From Eubacterium uniforme (GTDB taxonomy: Bacteria > Bacillota > Clostridia > Lachnospirales > Lachnospiraceae): a stretch of 64,000 nt of DNA. The stretch covers positions 231,543-295,542 of the forward strand of contig NZ_FUXZ01000004.1 of assembly GCF_900167115.1 (NCBI RefSeq). The letters run 5' to 3'. The position numbers and the translations under genes were made by a program. The notes below the pieces were generated by a model that had not been told where the DNA came from, searched no databases, and saw nothing but the letters and a program-made list of their open reading frames with translations. This document shows positions 35,754 through 44,752 of the stretch, one piece after another (position 1 is the stretch's first letter; every line of letters starts with the position of its first letter).

Positions 35754-35783
35754 TTTATTGTCTAATGCTTCACATTTATATAC

Positions 35784-37646
35784 TTAAATTATTTTATATT
35801 TAATAAACCATTTTGTATTTGCGTATGACATAGCATATGAACTCTTCTTACAATAAAATGTTACTTCACTACATCCCTTAAAAGATGTCTTAGCAATTTT
35901 CATTACACTCTTTGGAATTTCAATTCTCTTAAGATTTTCACAACCCTTAAATGCATTTCTTCTAATATACTTAACACCTTTCTTAATCTGAACTCTAACG
36001 AGATTATCGCAACCCCAGAATGTTGAATTTGAAATCTGTTCAACACTTCCTGGAATAACAATTCTAGTAAGACCCTTACATTCTTCAAATGCACAAGCAC
36101 CAATATATCTAACTGTATTTGGAATTGTAATAGCAGTAATCTTTGAATTTTGGAAAGCTGATGCTGCAACTACAATTGTAGATCTAGGTATAGAATAACT
36201 TCCTTCTCTTGTAAGAGGATAAGCAACTAACTCTAAACCTCTAATATTTTCATATGTTCTCTCTCTAAATAAAACGCCATCAATTGTTGAATATCTTGGA
36301 TTTTCACTTGCATCAAATTCCTTAATGTTTACACAACCATAAAAAGCTTCTGAATCGATAAGAAAAACATCTTTAGGAATTTTGTATGTTCCACTAACGC
36401 CACCTGCTACTAAAAGAAGAGTATCATCAGACTTATCCATAATACATGTTCCATCTGAAACATATTCCGCATTATTTTCATCAATAATAATATTCTTTAA
36501 TGACTTACAATTAGCAACTGCATTAACATGGAATTCCTCAACCTGGGCTCCAATTTTAATACTTTCAAGCCTATCACAATCAGAGAATGCCCAATAATCA
36601 ACGTACTTTCCATACTTTGATAAATCTACTTTTGTTAAACCTGATCCCTTAAAAGCACCATAATCAATAGTTTCTAATGTACTTGGAAATTCTATATTTC
36701 CAAGAGCTTTACAATCATTAAATGCAGACTCCCCAATTGTCTTAAGATTTTTACCCAAAGTTAAACTACTTAATTTTTTACATCTGTCGAATGTCTCTTT
36801 ATCAATATTCTCAAGTTTTTCACCAATCTTAACAGTTTCAAGTTTCTTACATCCAACAAATGCCTTTGTCTCAATTAAAGATACAGAATCTGGAATAACA
36901 ATTGACTTAATCTTTGATTTTTCAAATGCACTTTCCCTAATAGTACCTAAACCATCATTAAGTTTAATATCTTCGACTCCTGAATTGTAAAATGTTTCTT
37001 TCTCTATAGTTTTTACATTCTCCGGAATATCAATACTCTTTAATTTTTTAGTACAGTAAAATGCACCTTCCCCTATACTCTTTAATGAATCAGATAAATT
37101 GATCGATTCAAGACTTGAAAAAGCAAATGCTTTATAATCAATCTTTTTAACTTTATCACCCATCTTAACTGTTTTTAAACCATCACAATCGTAAAAAGTA
37201 CTTTCTGGTATGTATTTATAATTCCAAACAACGTTCTCTAAATTATCACAGTAGCTAAATACACCATCTCCTACCTTTTTAATCTTATCTGATATTTCAA
37301 TGCTTTTAATTGCTGTTCCTTCAAACGCATAATTTCCAATATACTTAACAGTTTTAGGTAATGATACCTTTTCTAAATCTCTCAAATATGAAAATGTTGA
37401 GTTTTTAATACCTGTAATTCCGGATTTAACAACCAATTTCTTTATTTTTAATTTTTCCCATTTATCTGAACTCTCTACATATCCACTACCTGAAATGGTA
37501 AGTTCCTTATTCGCTTCATTATATGTCCATTTTGCATTCTTTCCACATGTATTTTCTGCTCCTAAGACCGAAAATGAAGCACCCATAATCATAATGCCTG
37601 TCATCAAAGCTAATGTTTTACTCTTTATAGAAGTCTTTCTAATCAT
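35784..37646 (-). CDS. BspA-type leucine-rich repeat surface protein
   Basis: 620 aa from ATG 37646, with GGAGGA at 37652-37658; a longer frame to 37670 has no such site. Signal peptide at about 1-28. The rest is a row of LRR_5 (BspA/Treponema-type) repeats of about 22-23 residues with the pattern IxxxAFxxCxxLxxVxIPxxVxxI, from about residue 60 to 600, e.g. IGESAFNDCKALGNIEFPSTLE and IGACAFEECKGLTRIVIPGSVE. No anchor is visible at the C-terminus. Such proteins are extracellular binding surfaces in gut bacteria. It lies between a two-component system and the FtsX-type transporter on the same strand. Confidence 0.93.
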   Translation of the reverse strand: MIRKTSIKSKTLALMTGIMIMGASFSVLGAENTCGKNAKWTYNEANKELTISGSGYVESSDKWEKLKIKKLVVKSGITGIKNSTFSYLRDLEKVSLPKTVKYIGNYAFEGTAIKSIEISDKIKKVGDGVFSYCDNLENVVWNYKYIPESTFYDCDGLKTVKMGDKVKKIDYKAFAFSSLESINLSDSLKSIGEGAFYCTKKLKSIDIPENVKTIEKETFYNSGVEDIKLNDGLGTIRESAFEKSKIKSIVIPDSVSLIETKAFVGCKKLETVKIGEKLENIDKETFDRCKKLSSLTLGKNLKTIGESAFNDCKALGNIEFPSTLETIDYGAFKGSGLTKVDLSKYGKYVDYWAFSDCDRLESIKIGAQVEEFHVNAVANCKSLKNIIIDENNAEYVSDGTCIMDKSDDTLLLVAGGVSGTYKIPKDVFLIDSEAFYGCVNIKEFDASENPRYSTIDGVLFRERTYENIRGLELVAYPLTREGSYSIPRSTIVVAASAFQNSKITAITIPNTVRYIGACAFEECKGLTRIVIPGSVEQISNSTFWGCDNLVRVQIKKGVKYIRRNAFKGCENLKRIEIPKSVMKIAKTSFKGCSEVTFYCKKSSYAMSYANTKWFIKYKII

Positions 37647-37768
37647 TTTTATTCCTCCTTTAATATACAAAATTAAATAAAATACATTTAAATCTTAGTC
37701 ATGACTTATCTCTTTCTTTATCCCTTTCACTTTATACACAAATGATCTTTTTAAAAAGTCACATTTTT

Positions 37769-37804
37769 AAAAAAGACATCAAAAAATTTTTTTGATGTCT
37801 TTTA
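37769..37804 (-). terminator. Terminator of the two-component operon
   Basis: AAAAGACATCAAAAAA with TTTTTTTGATGTCTTTT (about 37770-37803), immediately past the histidine kinase stop on the minus strand. Confidence 0.85.
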
Positions 37805-39034
37805 TGCCTTCCTGACAACCACTGTTGCAATATAATCATTCTCTTCAATTTCAACGAATATATCTCCACCCATATTCTTCATTAGGTTCTTACATATATA
37901 TAATCCAAGTCCATTTCCTTTAATATTATCAGTATTACTTCCTCTATAAAATGAATCAAATATATTAGGAAGCTGATCCCTATCTAAAGTATTTCCCGAA
38001 TTTCTTACACTTATTAATTTACAATCTTCCTCATCAGCAAATGCAATAGTAATAGTTTTACCATCTCCATACTTAATAGCATTTTCAATTAAGTTCTGCA
38101 TTACTTCTATAAGTCGATTACTATCGCCTCTTAATAAAACATTATTAAATTCTTCTATATTAAATACCGTATGTAATAAGGAAAGTTTTTCTTTATAATA
38201 TTTTTCAATATCATTAATTACATCCTGTAAATAAAACTCCTGTTTAACTACTTCAAGATTTAAAAAGTCCTCTCTGGATATTTTATTTATTTCATTTACG
38301 TAATTCTTTATTGAAGTAACATTTGCCAAAATACCCTCTAATGCTTCCTCTTTCTTTTCCTCAGTATCATATAAGTTTTCCTTAAGAGCTTTCGTATATA
38401 AATCAATTGCTGAAAGCGGTGTTTTTATATCATGAGATAAAGATAATAATAATGTTTTCTTTTCCTTCTGAAGCTTAAGTTCCTTTTGCTTATTAGACTC
38501 AAGGTTTTCTCTTAACATATCCATTCCCCACATAAACTTACCAAAAAACTTACTCTTTTCAGCCTTAAGTGGGGTAGTTAAATTTCCTTTTGCAAGTTCA
38601 TAAGTCATATTACTCATATTGTAAAAAGGTTTTATTATCTTCATATATATATATATCAATATTCCAATTACAGATAATCCCATTATAATAATAAAGATAT
38701 TAATATACCAAACACCATTAAGTCCATTAGGTTGTTTATATTCAATTCTATAATATTTATCATTGAATTTTTTTACAACATAATCATTATTACAAGCTTC
38801 TTCAGAATATATACTTACTTTAACTATCTGGTCGTATCTTGATAAATTAATACTTTCAGGATTATCAGCATAATCAGGATTAGTTTTAATTTCATTAAAT
38901 ACTCTTTCAGCTTGAACCTTATATTCTTTATCTGTGTTATTATTGTTTTTCGAAAATAGATAGTAGTTAAATGATACTATCATAAGTATTTCGAAAATAA
39001 TAACTACAAATATCAGTCTTCTAAACTTATTCAA
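37802..39034 (-). CDS. Sensor histidine kinase
   Basis: 410 aa. Two membrane helices (about 7-27 and 108-132) enclose an extracellular sensing domain of about 80 residues. A HAMP-like linker follows, then HisKA with LSLSHDIKTPLSAIDLYTKAL (phospho-His), and the ATPase with NLIENAIKYGDGK (N-box), SVRNSGNTL, FDSFYRG and GNGLGLYICKNLM (G2). The start overlaps the end of the response regulator gene by 8 nt, so they are coupled. Ligand unknown; the nearby ABC transporter suggests cell-envelope or peptide stress. Confidence 0.95.
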   Translation of the reverse strand: MNKFRRLIFVVIIFEILMIVSFNYYLFSKNNNNTDKEYKVQAERVFNEIKTNPDYADNPESINLSRYDQIVKVSIYSEEACNNDYVVKKFNDKYYRIEYKQPNGLNGVWYINIFIIIMGLSVIGILIYIYMKIIKPFYNMSNMTYELAKGNLTTPLKAEKSKFFGKFMWGMDMLRENLESNKQKELKLQKEKKTLLLSLSHDIKTPLSAIDLYTKALKENLYDTEEKKEEALEGILANVTSIKNYVNEINKISREDFLNLEVVKQEFYLQDVINDIEKYYKEKLSLLHTVFNIEEFNNVLLRGDSNRLIEVMQNLIENAIKYGDGKTITIAFADEEDCKLISVRNSGNTLDRDQLPNIFDSFYRGSNTDNIKGNGLGLYICKNLMKNMGGDIFVEIEENDYIATVVVRKA

Positions 39035-39689
39035 ATCTGTATCCTACTCCCCATACTGTAATAATATGCTTAGGTTCTTTAGGATTATCTTCAACTTTTT
39101 CACGTAACCATTTTATATGAACAGTTAATGTTTGCATATAAGAATCACTATCACTACCCCATATGCTGTTGAAAAGATAATCTTTCTTTAATGTAGAACC
39201 CTTATTTTCAATAAGTAGTTTTAATAACTCAAATTCCTTATCTGTAACAGTTATTTCTTCATCATTCACGTAAAGCTGCCTTGTAACGGAATTAAGTTTT
39301 AAATTACCTTCAACCATTTCATCCTGTGCATATTTTCTTTTAAAAATACCATTTATTTTTGCAATTAAAATATCTATGTCATATGGTTTTTCAATATAAT
39401 CATCCGCGCCAAGATTTAAGCCTTTTAACTTATCATTCTTTTCAGTCTTTGCACTGGCAATTAAAATATGCGCATTTGATGTTTCCCTTATTTTTGAACA
39501 TATAGCATACCCATCAATGTCAGGAAGCATAAGATCTAATATGATTACCTTAGCACCATATCGTTCATATATATCTATTGCCTTTTCACCAGTATCCGCT
39601 ACTGTTACTGTATAATTTTCTTTTCTAAGAAAATCAGATAGCAATGTTCCAATTTCCTTATTATCTTCTACCACTAAAATATCTAACAT
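39027..39689 (-). CDS. OmpR/PhoB-family response regulator
   Basis: 220 aa. Receiver domain 1-115 with the acidic pair DILVVEDN, the phospho-acceptor Asp in IILDLMLPDIDGY (about residue 51) and the Lys of YIEKPYD. C-terminal winged helix (about 125-220) with VTDKEFELLKLLIENKGSTLKKDYLFNSIWG and the usual TVHIKWLREKVEDNPKEPKHIITVWGVGYRFE. Operon with the histidine kinase that follows. It may control the downstream ABC genes. Confidence 0.96.
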   Translation of the reverse strand: MLDILVVEDNKEIGTLLSDFLRKENYTVTVADTGEKAIDIYERYGAKVIILDLMLPDIDGYAICSKIRETSNAHILIASAKTEKNDKLKGLNLGADDYIEKPYDIDILIAKINGIFKRKYAQDEMVEGNLKLNSVTRQLYVNDEEITVTDKEFELLKLLIENKGSTLKKDYLFNSIWGSDSDSYMQTLTVHIKWLREKVEDNPKEPKHIITVWGVGYRFE

Positions 39690-39716
39690 TCACATTCACC
39701 ATAAATCTATGCACTA

Positions 39717-39745
39717 ACAGTTAGTTTCATTTTGCTACTAACTGT
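39717..39745. promoter_or_regulatory. Inverted repeat upstream of the response regulator gene
   Basis: ACAGTTAGT (39717-39725) and ACTAACTGT (39737-39745), perfect 9-bp arms, 28-56 nt before the start of the regulator gene. It may be an operator. It is not followed by a T-run on the minus strand, so it is unlikely to be the terminator of the DUF4446 gene. Confidence 0.4.
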
Positions 39746-39746
39746 A

Positions 39747-40250
39747 CTAATCATGTTTTGCCTGAGATAAAGCTTTCTCCAAAGCTTCCTTTTCTTCTTC
39801 ACCAAGTGCTGTATATGATTCACCCTTAATAATTTCTTTTACATATGTATAACAACTCTCTCTACCATGCATTGAGTTTAAAATAAAACCACAGTCATCT
39901 GCATCAAGCATAGCAAGTGCAAAACTTAAATTTCCACCCATTTCCTTAAATGCATCATATTTAACAAGACCCATCTTCTGATATGTAGATCTAATAGAGT
40001 TAAGAGTGATATCCATATTACTCTTTGTCTGCTGGAATGCCTTCATTAACTTCTTCATATTACTAAAGTTATCTAAAATAGCATCTTCTAATGTTTCAGC
40101 ATCTCTACCACGCATAAACTTATCGTATTTTCTAGAAAGTGAAAATACTTTTGCACTTAAGAAAATAACCATTGCAAGTAATATAAGCAAAACAACTAGC
40201 ATGACAAAAGTTGTTGCCGTAAGTCCAAATTTATCTAATAATTTATCCAT
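39747..40250 (-). CDS. DUF4446 family protein
   Basis: 167 aa. One N-terminal membrane helix (about 10-32), then a coiled coil-like region (SRKYDKFMRGRDAETLEDAILDNFSNMKKL) and a small folded end (KYDAFKEMGGNLSFALAMLDADDCGFILNSMHGRESCYTYVKEI), the conserved part of DUF4446. The family is found next to parAB in many Clostridia, as here, 9 nt after parB. Function unknown; location suggests a membrane role near chromosome segregation, which is inference. Confidence 0.9.
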   Translation of the reverse strand: MDKLLDKFGLTATTFVMLVVLLILLAMVIFLSAKVFSLSRKYDKFMRGRDAETLEDAILDNFSNMKKLMKAFQQTKSNMDITLNSIRSTYQKMGLVKYDAFKEMGGNLSFALAMLDADDCGFILNSMHGRESCYTYVKEIIKGESYTALGEEEKEALEKALSQAKHD

Positions 40251-40259
40251 TATATCCTC

Positions 40260-41558
40260 CTAGTTTCCACTAATTAAATCGATAATTCTATCTAATTCAT
40301 CTTTGGAATAGTACTCAATTTCAATTTTTCCTCTTCCCTTTTTATTTCTAGTTATATTTACATTAGTTCCAATTATAGTTTTTAATCTTTCAACCATTGA
40401 AAGATATGCACTCTCAAGTTGTGTATCAACTTTTGCTTTCTCCGCAGCTGGTTTAAGAGCATTCTTTACTAATCTTTCTGCATCACGTACACTTAACTTC
40501 TCAGCTATTATTTTTCTTGCAAGCATAGCCTGTAAATCAGAATCTTCAACTGGAATAAGTGTTCGTGCATGACCACTTGAAAGTTCACCTGTAATCACAA
40601 GGTTTCTAACTTCTTCACTTAACTTAAGAAGTCTCATGCTATTTGTAATTGTAGATCTACCTTTTGATAATCTTTCAGCAAGTTCCTCCTGGAGCAAATC
40701 ATATTCCTTAATAAGACTTTCATATGCCATAGCTTCTTCAATAGGATTCAAATCTTCTCTTTGAATGTTTTCTATAAGAGCTATTTCCATAATTTCTCTA
40801 TCCGTATAATCTTTTATGATTACTGGTACTTCTTTTAACTTAGCAAGTTTAGCTGCTCTCCATCTTCTTTCACCGGCAATAATCTCATAATAACCATCAC
40901 GTTCCTTAACAACGATTGGTTCAATCATACCATGTGTTTTTAAAGATTCAGCAAGTTCCTTTAACGCATCTTCATTAAAGAACTTTCTAGGCTGACTTCT
41001 ATTTGGTTCAATTTCAGATACACGAAGTGTACTTTTATTCAAATTGCTACTAACTACTTCCTTATTATCAACGATCTCTTCCACTATAGGTTTTGTACTA
41101 ACCTTAGTTTCTGCTTTTTTAGCTGCTGTTTTAGTCGTAGCATTTATTTCTGTTTTCTTAACTGTAGTCTTAGTTGCTGCCTTTGATTCTGTTTTCTTTG
41201 CAGCTACTTTTGTTGCAGTTTTTGGCTCTTCCTTCTTAGTAGTAGACTTAGCTGTAGTTTTTGTGTCTGCTTTCTTCGTTGATGTTTTTGTAGTAGTCTT
41301 AGTTTCTGCCTTCTTGGCAGTTGTCTTAGTTGTAGATTTGGCTTCTGCTTTTTTAGTTGTTGCTTTAGATGCAGTTTTTGGTTCTGCTTTCTTAGCTGTT
41401 GTCTTTGTTGTACCTTTAGCTTCTGTCTTCTTTACAGTTGATTTAGCTGTTGTACTCTTTGTAATTGACTTAGTTGCTTTTTCTTGTGTCGTTTTATTAT
41501 TAGCACTGCCGCCACCAAGCATTAAATCTAATCCTTTCCCTAATCGACTTCTTGCCAT
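40260..41558 (-). CDS. parB: Chromosome partitioning protein ParB with histone H1-like N-terminal extension
   Basis: 432 aa, about 140 longer than the usual 280-290. After SRLGKGLDLMLGG (the normal ParB start, which stimulates ParA) comes a run of Lys, Thr, Ala and Glu (about residues 18-150) made of repeats such as TTAKKAETKTTTKTS, like histone H1 tails. The conserved ParB/Spo0J body follows: LRVSEIEPNRSQPRKFF, IAGERRWRAAKLA (CTPase box), NIQREDLNPIEEA and the helix-turn-helix of the parS reader. It binds parS; three sites lie at 42439-43209. Operon with parA and the DUF4446 gene. Confidence 0.96.
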   Translation of the reverse strand: MARSRLGKGLDLMLGGGSANNKTTQEKATKSITKSTTAKSTVKKTEAKGTTKTTAKKAEPKTASKATTKKAEAKSTTKTTAKKAETKTTTKTSTKKADTKTTAKSTTKKEEPKTATKVAAKKTESKAATKTTVKKTEINATTKTAAKKAETKVSTKPIVEEIVDNKEVVSSNLNKSTLRVSEIEPNRSQPRKFFNEDALKELAESLKTHGMIEPIVVKERDGYYEIIAGERRWRAAKLAKLKEVPVIIKDYTDREIMEIALIENIQREDLNPIEEAMAYESLIKEYDLLQEELAERLSKGRSTITNSMRLLKLSEEVRNLVITGELSSGHARTLIPVEDSDLQAMLARKIIAEKLSVRDAERLVKNALKPAAEKAKVDTQLESAYLSMVERLKTIIGTNVNITRNKKGRGKIEIEYYSKDELDRIIDLISGN

Positions 41559-41580
41559 ATAATACTCCTTTCAATACCCA

Positions 41581-42357
41581 CTATAAATCCTCAAGTGTAT
41601 CAATACCCAATACTTCGTTTGCCAGATTATTATATGCGATAGCTCCAGTAGATTTTGGATCATATTTACTAATTGGAAGTCCAAAACTTGGTGCTTCTGC
41701 TAATCTTACATTTCTTGGAATCATTGTTCTATATATTTTCTGATTCAAGTTTTCCTTTACAGTTTCTACTACCTCTAAAGATAAATTTGTTCTTGAATCA
41801 AACATTGTGAATACAACACCTTCTATTTCAAGTTTTTTGTTTAATCTCTTCTTGATTAACTCAATTGTATTAACTAACTGAGCTAATCCTTCAAGAGCAT
41901 AGTATTCACACTGAATTGGTACGATTACAGAATCAGCTGCTGTCATGGCATTAACTGTAAGTACATTTAATGATGGTGGACAGTCAATAATTACATAATC
42001 ATAGTTTTTCTTCTTTGTCTTAAGAATTTCCTTTAAAATATGTTCTCTTTTGTCCAAACCAATCATATCTATCTCCGCACCAGCTAGATCAACATCTGAT
42101 GGTAATACCTGAAGATTTTCAACAACACTGTCTGTCAAACAATCTTCAAAAGTACATTCTCCTAAAATCATTTCATATACTGTATTATCTAATGAATCTT
42201 TTTTGATTCCTAATCCACTTGTTGCATTTCCCTGTGGATCAATATCAATAACCAACACTCTATTGCCTTTTTGTGCAATATATGCTGCAAGATTCGTAGT
42301 TGTCGTTGTTTTTCCTACGCCACCTTTCTGGTTAGCAATTGCTATTACTTTGCCCAT
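41581..42357 (-). CDS. parA: Chromosome partitioning ATPase ParA/Soj
   Basis: 258 aa. Deviant Walker A KGGVGKTTTTTNLAA near the start, DIDPQGNATSGLG and DYVIIDCPPSLN (Walker B) define Soj-type ParA. It drives movement of ParB-parS complexes and may influence DnaA. It lies 22 nt before parB on the same strand with a GGAGGT ribosome site. The first parS site stands 82 nt upstream of its start, so ParB may also bind near its promoter. Confidence 0.98.
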   Translation of the reverse strand: MGKVIAIANQKGGVGKTTTTTNLAAYIAQKGNRVLVIDIDPQGNATSGLGIKKDSLDNTVYEMILGECTFEDCLTDSVVENLQVLPSDVDLAGAEIDMIGLDKREHILKEILKTKKKNYDYVIIDCPPSLNVLTVNAMTAADSVIVPIQCEYYALEGLAQLVNTIELIKKRLNKKLEIEGVVFTMFDSRTNLSLEVVETVKENLNQKIYRTMIPRNVRLAEAPSFGLPISKYDPKSTGAIAYNNLANEVLGIDTLEDL

Positions 42358-42438
42358 GATACCTCCTTGTATTTATATCTCTTTATATTATTCGCCGATT
42401 ATCTATGATTATATCACGATATAATAAGAATTTCTATA

Positions 42439-42454
42439 TGTTTCACGTGAAACA
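42439..42454. promoter_or_regulatory. parS site 1
   Basis: TGTTTCACGTGAAACA, a perfect match to the parS palindrome bound by ParB/Spo0J, 82 nt upstream of parA. Confidence 0.97.
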
Positions 42455-42560
42455 TGGCTATTTTTCTACAATTTAAGAAAATCTTAAGTATTATAATATG
42501 AATAAAATAATTTTGAAATCTTTTTCATATCAATATAATTATTTTTAAGCATAACACCGA

Positions 42561-42576
42561 TGTTTCACGTGAAACA
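42561..42576. promoter_or_regulatory. parS site 2
   Basis: A second perfect TGTTTCACGTGAAACA, 122 nt (start to start) from site 1. From here to about 43060 the sequence is very AT-rich and I see no gene in it. Confidence 0.97.
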
Positions 42577-43065
42577 TTATGAAATAGAAAAAAATATGAT
42601 TAGAAATAATTAATTTGAGTTTAAAACAAAGTTTTATATAAATAAATAATTAAATAAACAATTGAATTATTACAACAAGAAAGAGAATAATATGCATCTA
42701 AGAATCTATTCTAATAATAATCATAACATATAAATATACTACAACTATTATTACAGAATATAAAATATAAAATTATTAAATAATGAAATAAAATAATTAA
42801 ACTTATGTAAAGTTGATTACCTATAACGAACTTCGTAATAATTGATTTATAATTTTACTTAATTAATACAGGGATTAAAAATGTATAAAAATAATATAAC
42901 TTAATAACCTAATACTAGTAGAACTCGAAACAAATAACAATACATAAAAATAATAATAGAGTAGTAGTAAGAATAACAATGACCAGATATAACGGAATAG
43001 AAATAACTATTCTTTAGACTACATTAAACAAATCTTCAAAAGTATAACAATAAAAAATTTGTAAT

Positions 43066-43160
43066 AGAGTAGTAAAAGTATAATAGCAAAAGAGTAGTAA
43101 TAAGTATAATAGTAGAAGAGTAGTAATAAGTATAATAGTAGAAGAGTAGTAATAAGTATT
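43066..43160. repeat. 26-bp AT-rich tandem repeat beside parS site 3
   Basis: Unit AAGAGTAGTAATAAGTATAA plus TAGTAG, in exact copies at 43090-43115 and 43116-43141, a partial copy 43142-43160 and a degenerate one before 43090. It lies 34 nt from parS site 3. Confidence 0.85.
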
Positions 43161-43193
43161 TCATATAATAAGATATATAAATATAAAAAAGAA

Positions 43194-43209
43194 TGTTTCA
43201 CGTGAAACA
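43194..43209. promoter_or_regulatory. parS site 3
   Basis: A third perfect TGTTTCACGTGAAACA, extended to a 22-bp palindrome by GAA/TTC (43191-43212) and followed by a short T-run, 57 nt past the stop of the coiled-coil gene on the minus strand; it may double as its terminator. Confidence 0.97.
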
Positions 43210-43266
43210 TTCTTTAAAAATCAAATTCTACTTTTTTCAATTACATTTCAAACAAACATGTTTTTA

Positions 43267-43935
43267 TTAAATAAGTTTTTCAAATCCATCTATTATCTTT
43301 GACAATGTCATAATTACTCTTTGATTATCTTTTCCAACCAAATTTCTACTTAATTTCAATCTTTCAACAACAATTTTTGCATCTTCCTTAGAAAGAACGT
43401 AATTTTCTTCGATTTCTTCTAAAACTTCTTCAAGTTCCTCTTCCACAATTTCTTTCTTTGACTCTAGTTTATCTTTATTACTAATGCCATTATCTTTTTG
43501 ACTCTGATTATCATCCTTAGAAGTATCTTTCTGTGATATATCCATAACTTGAAGTTCATCTTTATCTAAATCATTTACAATAATCTTTTTCTTAATAGAA
43601 GATAGCTCAGATTTTGCATCATTAATTGCAAATAATTCCTGTTCAATCTCTTTAACTTCAACAATATCATCAGTATTTCTATTAAAGAGTTCTTCCATTC
43701 TATTTTCTAAGCTTTTCTTTTCGTCTTCTAAAAAGTCTTCATCACTACTTTTAGCCTGGAAAACATCATAGCTTTCATCAACTGATTCTTCTAAATCTTT
43801 AATCTGATTCTCAATTTCAGTAATTTCAGCTCTGCCTTCTTTGATATGTTCTTCAAGACTTATCATTCTTTTACTTAAAATATCAAATCTATTATCTAAA
43901 TATTTTTCGGTCCTAAGTTCTATTGTTTCTATCAT
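43267..43935 (-). CDS. Coiled-coil protein of unknown function
   Basis: 222 aa, no membrane segment, strongly acidic, and predicted almost wholly helical. A coiled coil spans about residues 1-115 (RMISLEEHIKEGRAEITEIENQIKDLEES, KKSLENRMEELFNR); a Ser/Asp/Lys-rich linker (130-160) and a second helical part with EEELEEVLEEIEENYVLSKEDAKIVVERLKLSRNL follow. I do not recognise a family. It sits between rsmG and parS/parA, 47 nt past the rsmG start region on the same strand, a location that hints at chromosome organisation but proves nothing. Confidence 0.75.
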   Translation of the reverse strand: MIETIELRTEKYLDNRFDILSKRMISLEEHIKEGRAEITEIENQIKDLEESVDESYDVFQAKSSDEDFLEDEKKSLENRMEELFNRNTDDIVEVKEIEQELFAINDAKSELSSIKKKIIVNDLDKDELQVMDISQKDTSKDDNQSQKDNGISNKDKLESKKEIVEEELEEVLEEIEENYVLSKEDAKIVVERLKLSRNLVGKDNQRVIMTLSKIIDGFEKLI

Positions 43936-43982
43936 ACGACCTCCTAAATTCCCAAATTACGTTACTATCTTCATTTCTACAT

Positions 43983-44714
43983 TTATTTAATCGGATCCCT
44001 ACTTGGAATACCTGACTTTCTCGGATACTTTTTATCTATTTTACCTTTAACAGATATTTTTATCAATGTTCTTTCTATGTCTGTTTCAGGTAGTACAAAT
44101 TTATCAATTCCAGCAACTTCACTTGATAGAGTAGTAATAGCTTTATTACTTTCTTTGAGTTCTACATCAATATTACCTGATTTATAACATACAAACATTC
44201 CACCTTCTTTAACAAATGGCAAACAGTATTCTGATAGAGTAGCAAGATTAGCCACTGCTCTTGAAACACATAAATCAAAATTCTGTCTCATTCCATTAAC
44301 TCTGGCTCCATCTTCAGCTCTTGCATGAATTGCATCAACATTTGTTAAGTCAAGACGAATAGTAGTATCATTTAAAAAGTTTACTCTTTTTCCAAGTGAA
44401 TCAAGCATAACTAAATTAATATTAGGAAATGCTATCTTAAGCGGTATGCCTGGAAATCCAGCTCCACTGCCCACATCAATAACATTCATCTCTTTTGTCA
44501 TATCAACAAATTTTGCAATAGATAAACTATCGACAAAATGTTTAATAACAACTTCTTCCAAATCAGTAATTGCAGTTAAATTCATAACCTTATTCTTTTC
44601 AATTAATAAGTTATAATACTTCATAAACATTTTTAACTGTTTATCATTTAATTCAACATTTACATCCTTAGCTAAGTAATATAATTTTTCTTTTGCTTTA
44701 TCTTCACTAATCAT
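43983..44714 (-). CDS. rsmG: 16S rRNA (guanine-N7) methyltransferase RsmG (GidB)
   Basis: 243 aa; methylates G527 of 16S rRNA. Motifs: KHFVDSLS, VIDVGSGAGFPGIPLKIAFP (SAM site), LDSLGKRVNFL, HARAEDGARVNGMRQNFDLCVSRAVANL and KYPRKSGIPSRDPI at the end. Length is normal. Follows mnmG by 38 nt in the conserved origin-proximal operon. Confidence 0.98.
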   Translation of the reverse strand: MISEDKAKEKLYYLAKDVNVELNDKQLKMFMKYYNLLIEKNKVMNLTAITDLEEVVIKHFVDSLSIAKFVDMTKEMNVIDVGSGAGFPGIPLKIAFPNINLVMLDSLGKRVNFLNDTTIRLDLTNVDAIHARAEDGARVNGMRQNFDLCVSRAVANLATLSEYCLPFVKEGGMFVCYKSGNIDVELKESNKAITTLSSEVAGIDKFVLPETDIERTLIKISVKGKIDKKYPRKSGIPSRDPIK

Positions 44715-44752
44715 TTTTGCCTCTTTAAATTATACACATTTTTAAGTGATTC

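Noticed and set aside
41044..41562. 172-codon plus-strand frame opposite parB
   Set aside because: Antisense reading of the Lys/Thr/Ala repeat region of ParB; hydrophobic Val/Ala/Phe run is an artefact of low complexity.
43066..43160. Possible CRISPR-like array
   Set aside because: Units are contiguous tandem repeats with no spacers, and no cas gene is present. The same applies to 57922-58113 and 35656-35780.
43019..43210. 63-codon minus frame beginning MFHVKH
   Set aside because: The start is the translated parS palindrome and the rest is translated AT tandem repeats, giving a Leu/Tyr/Ile run; no ribosome site.
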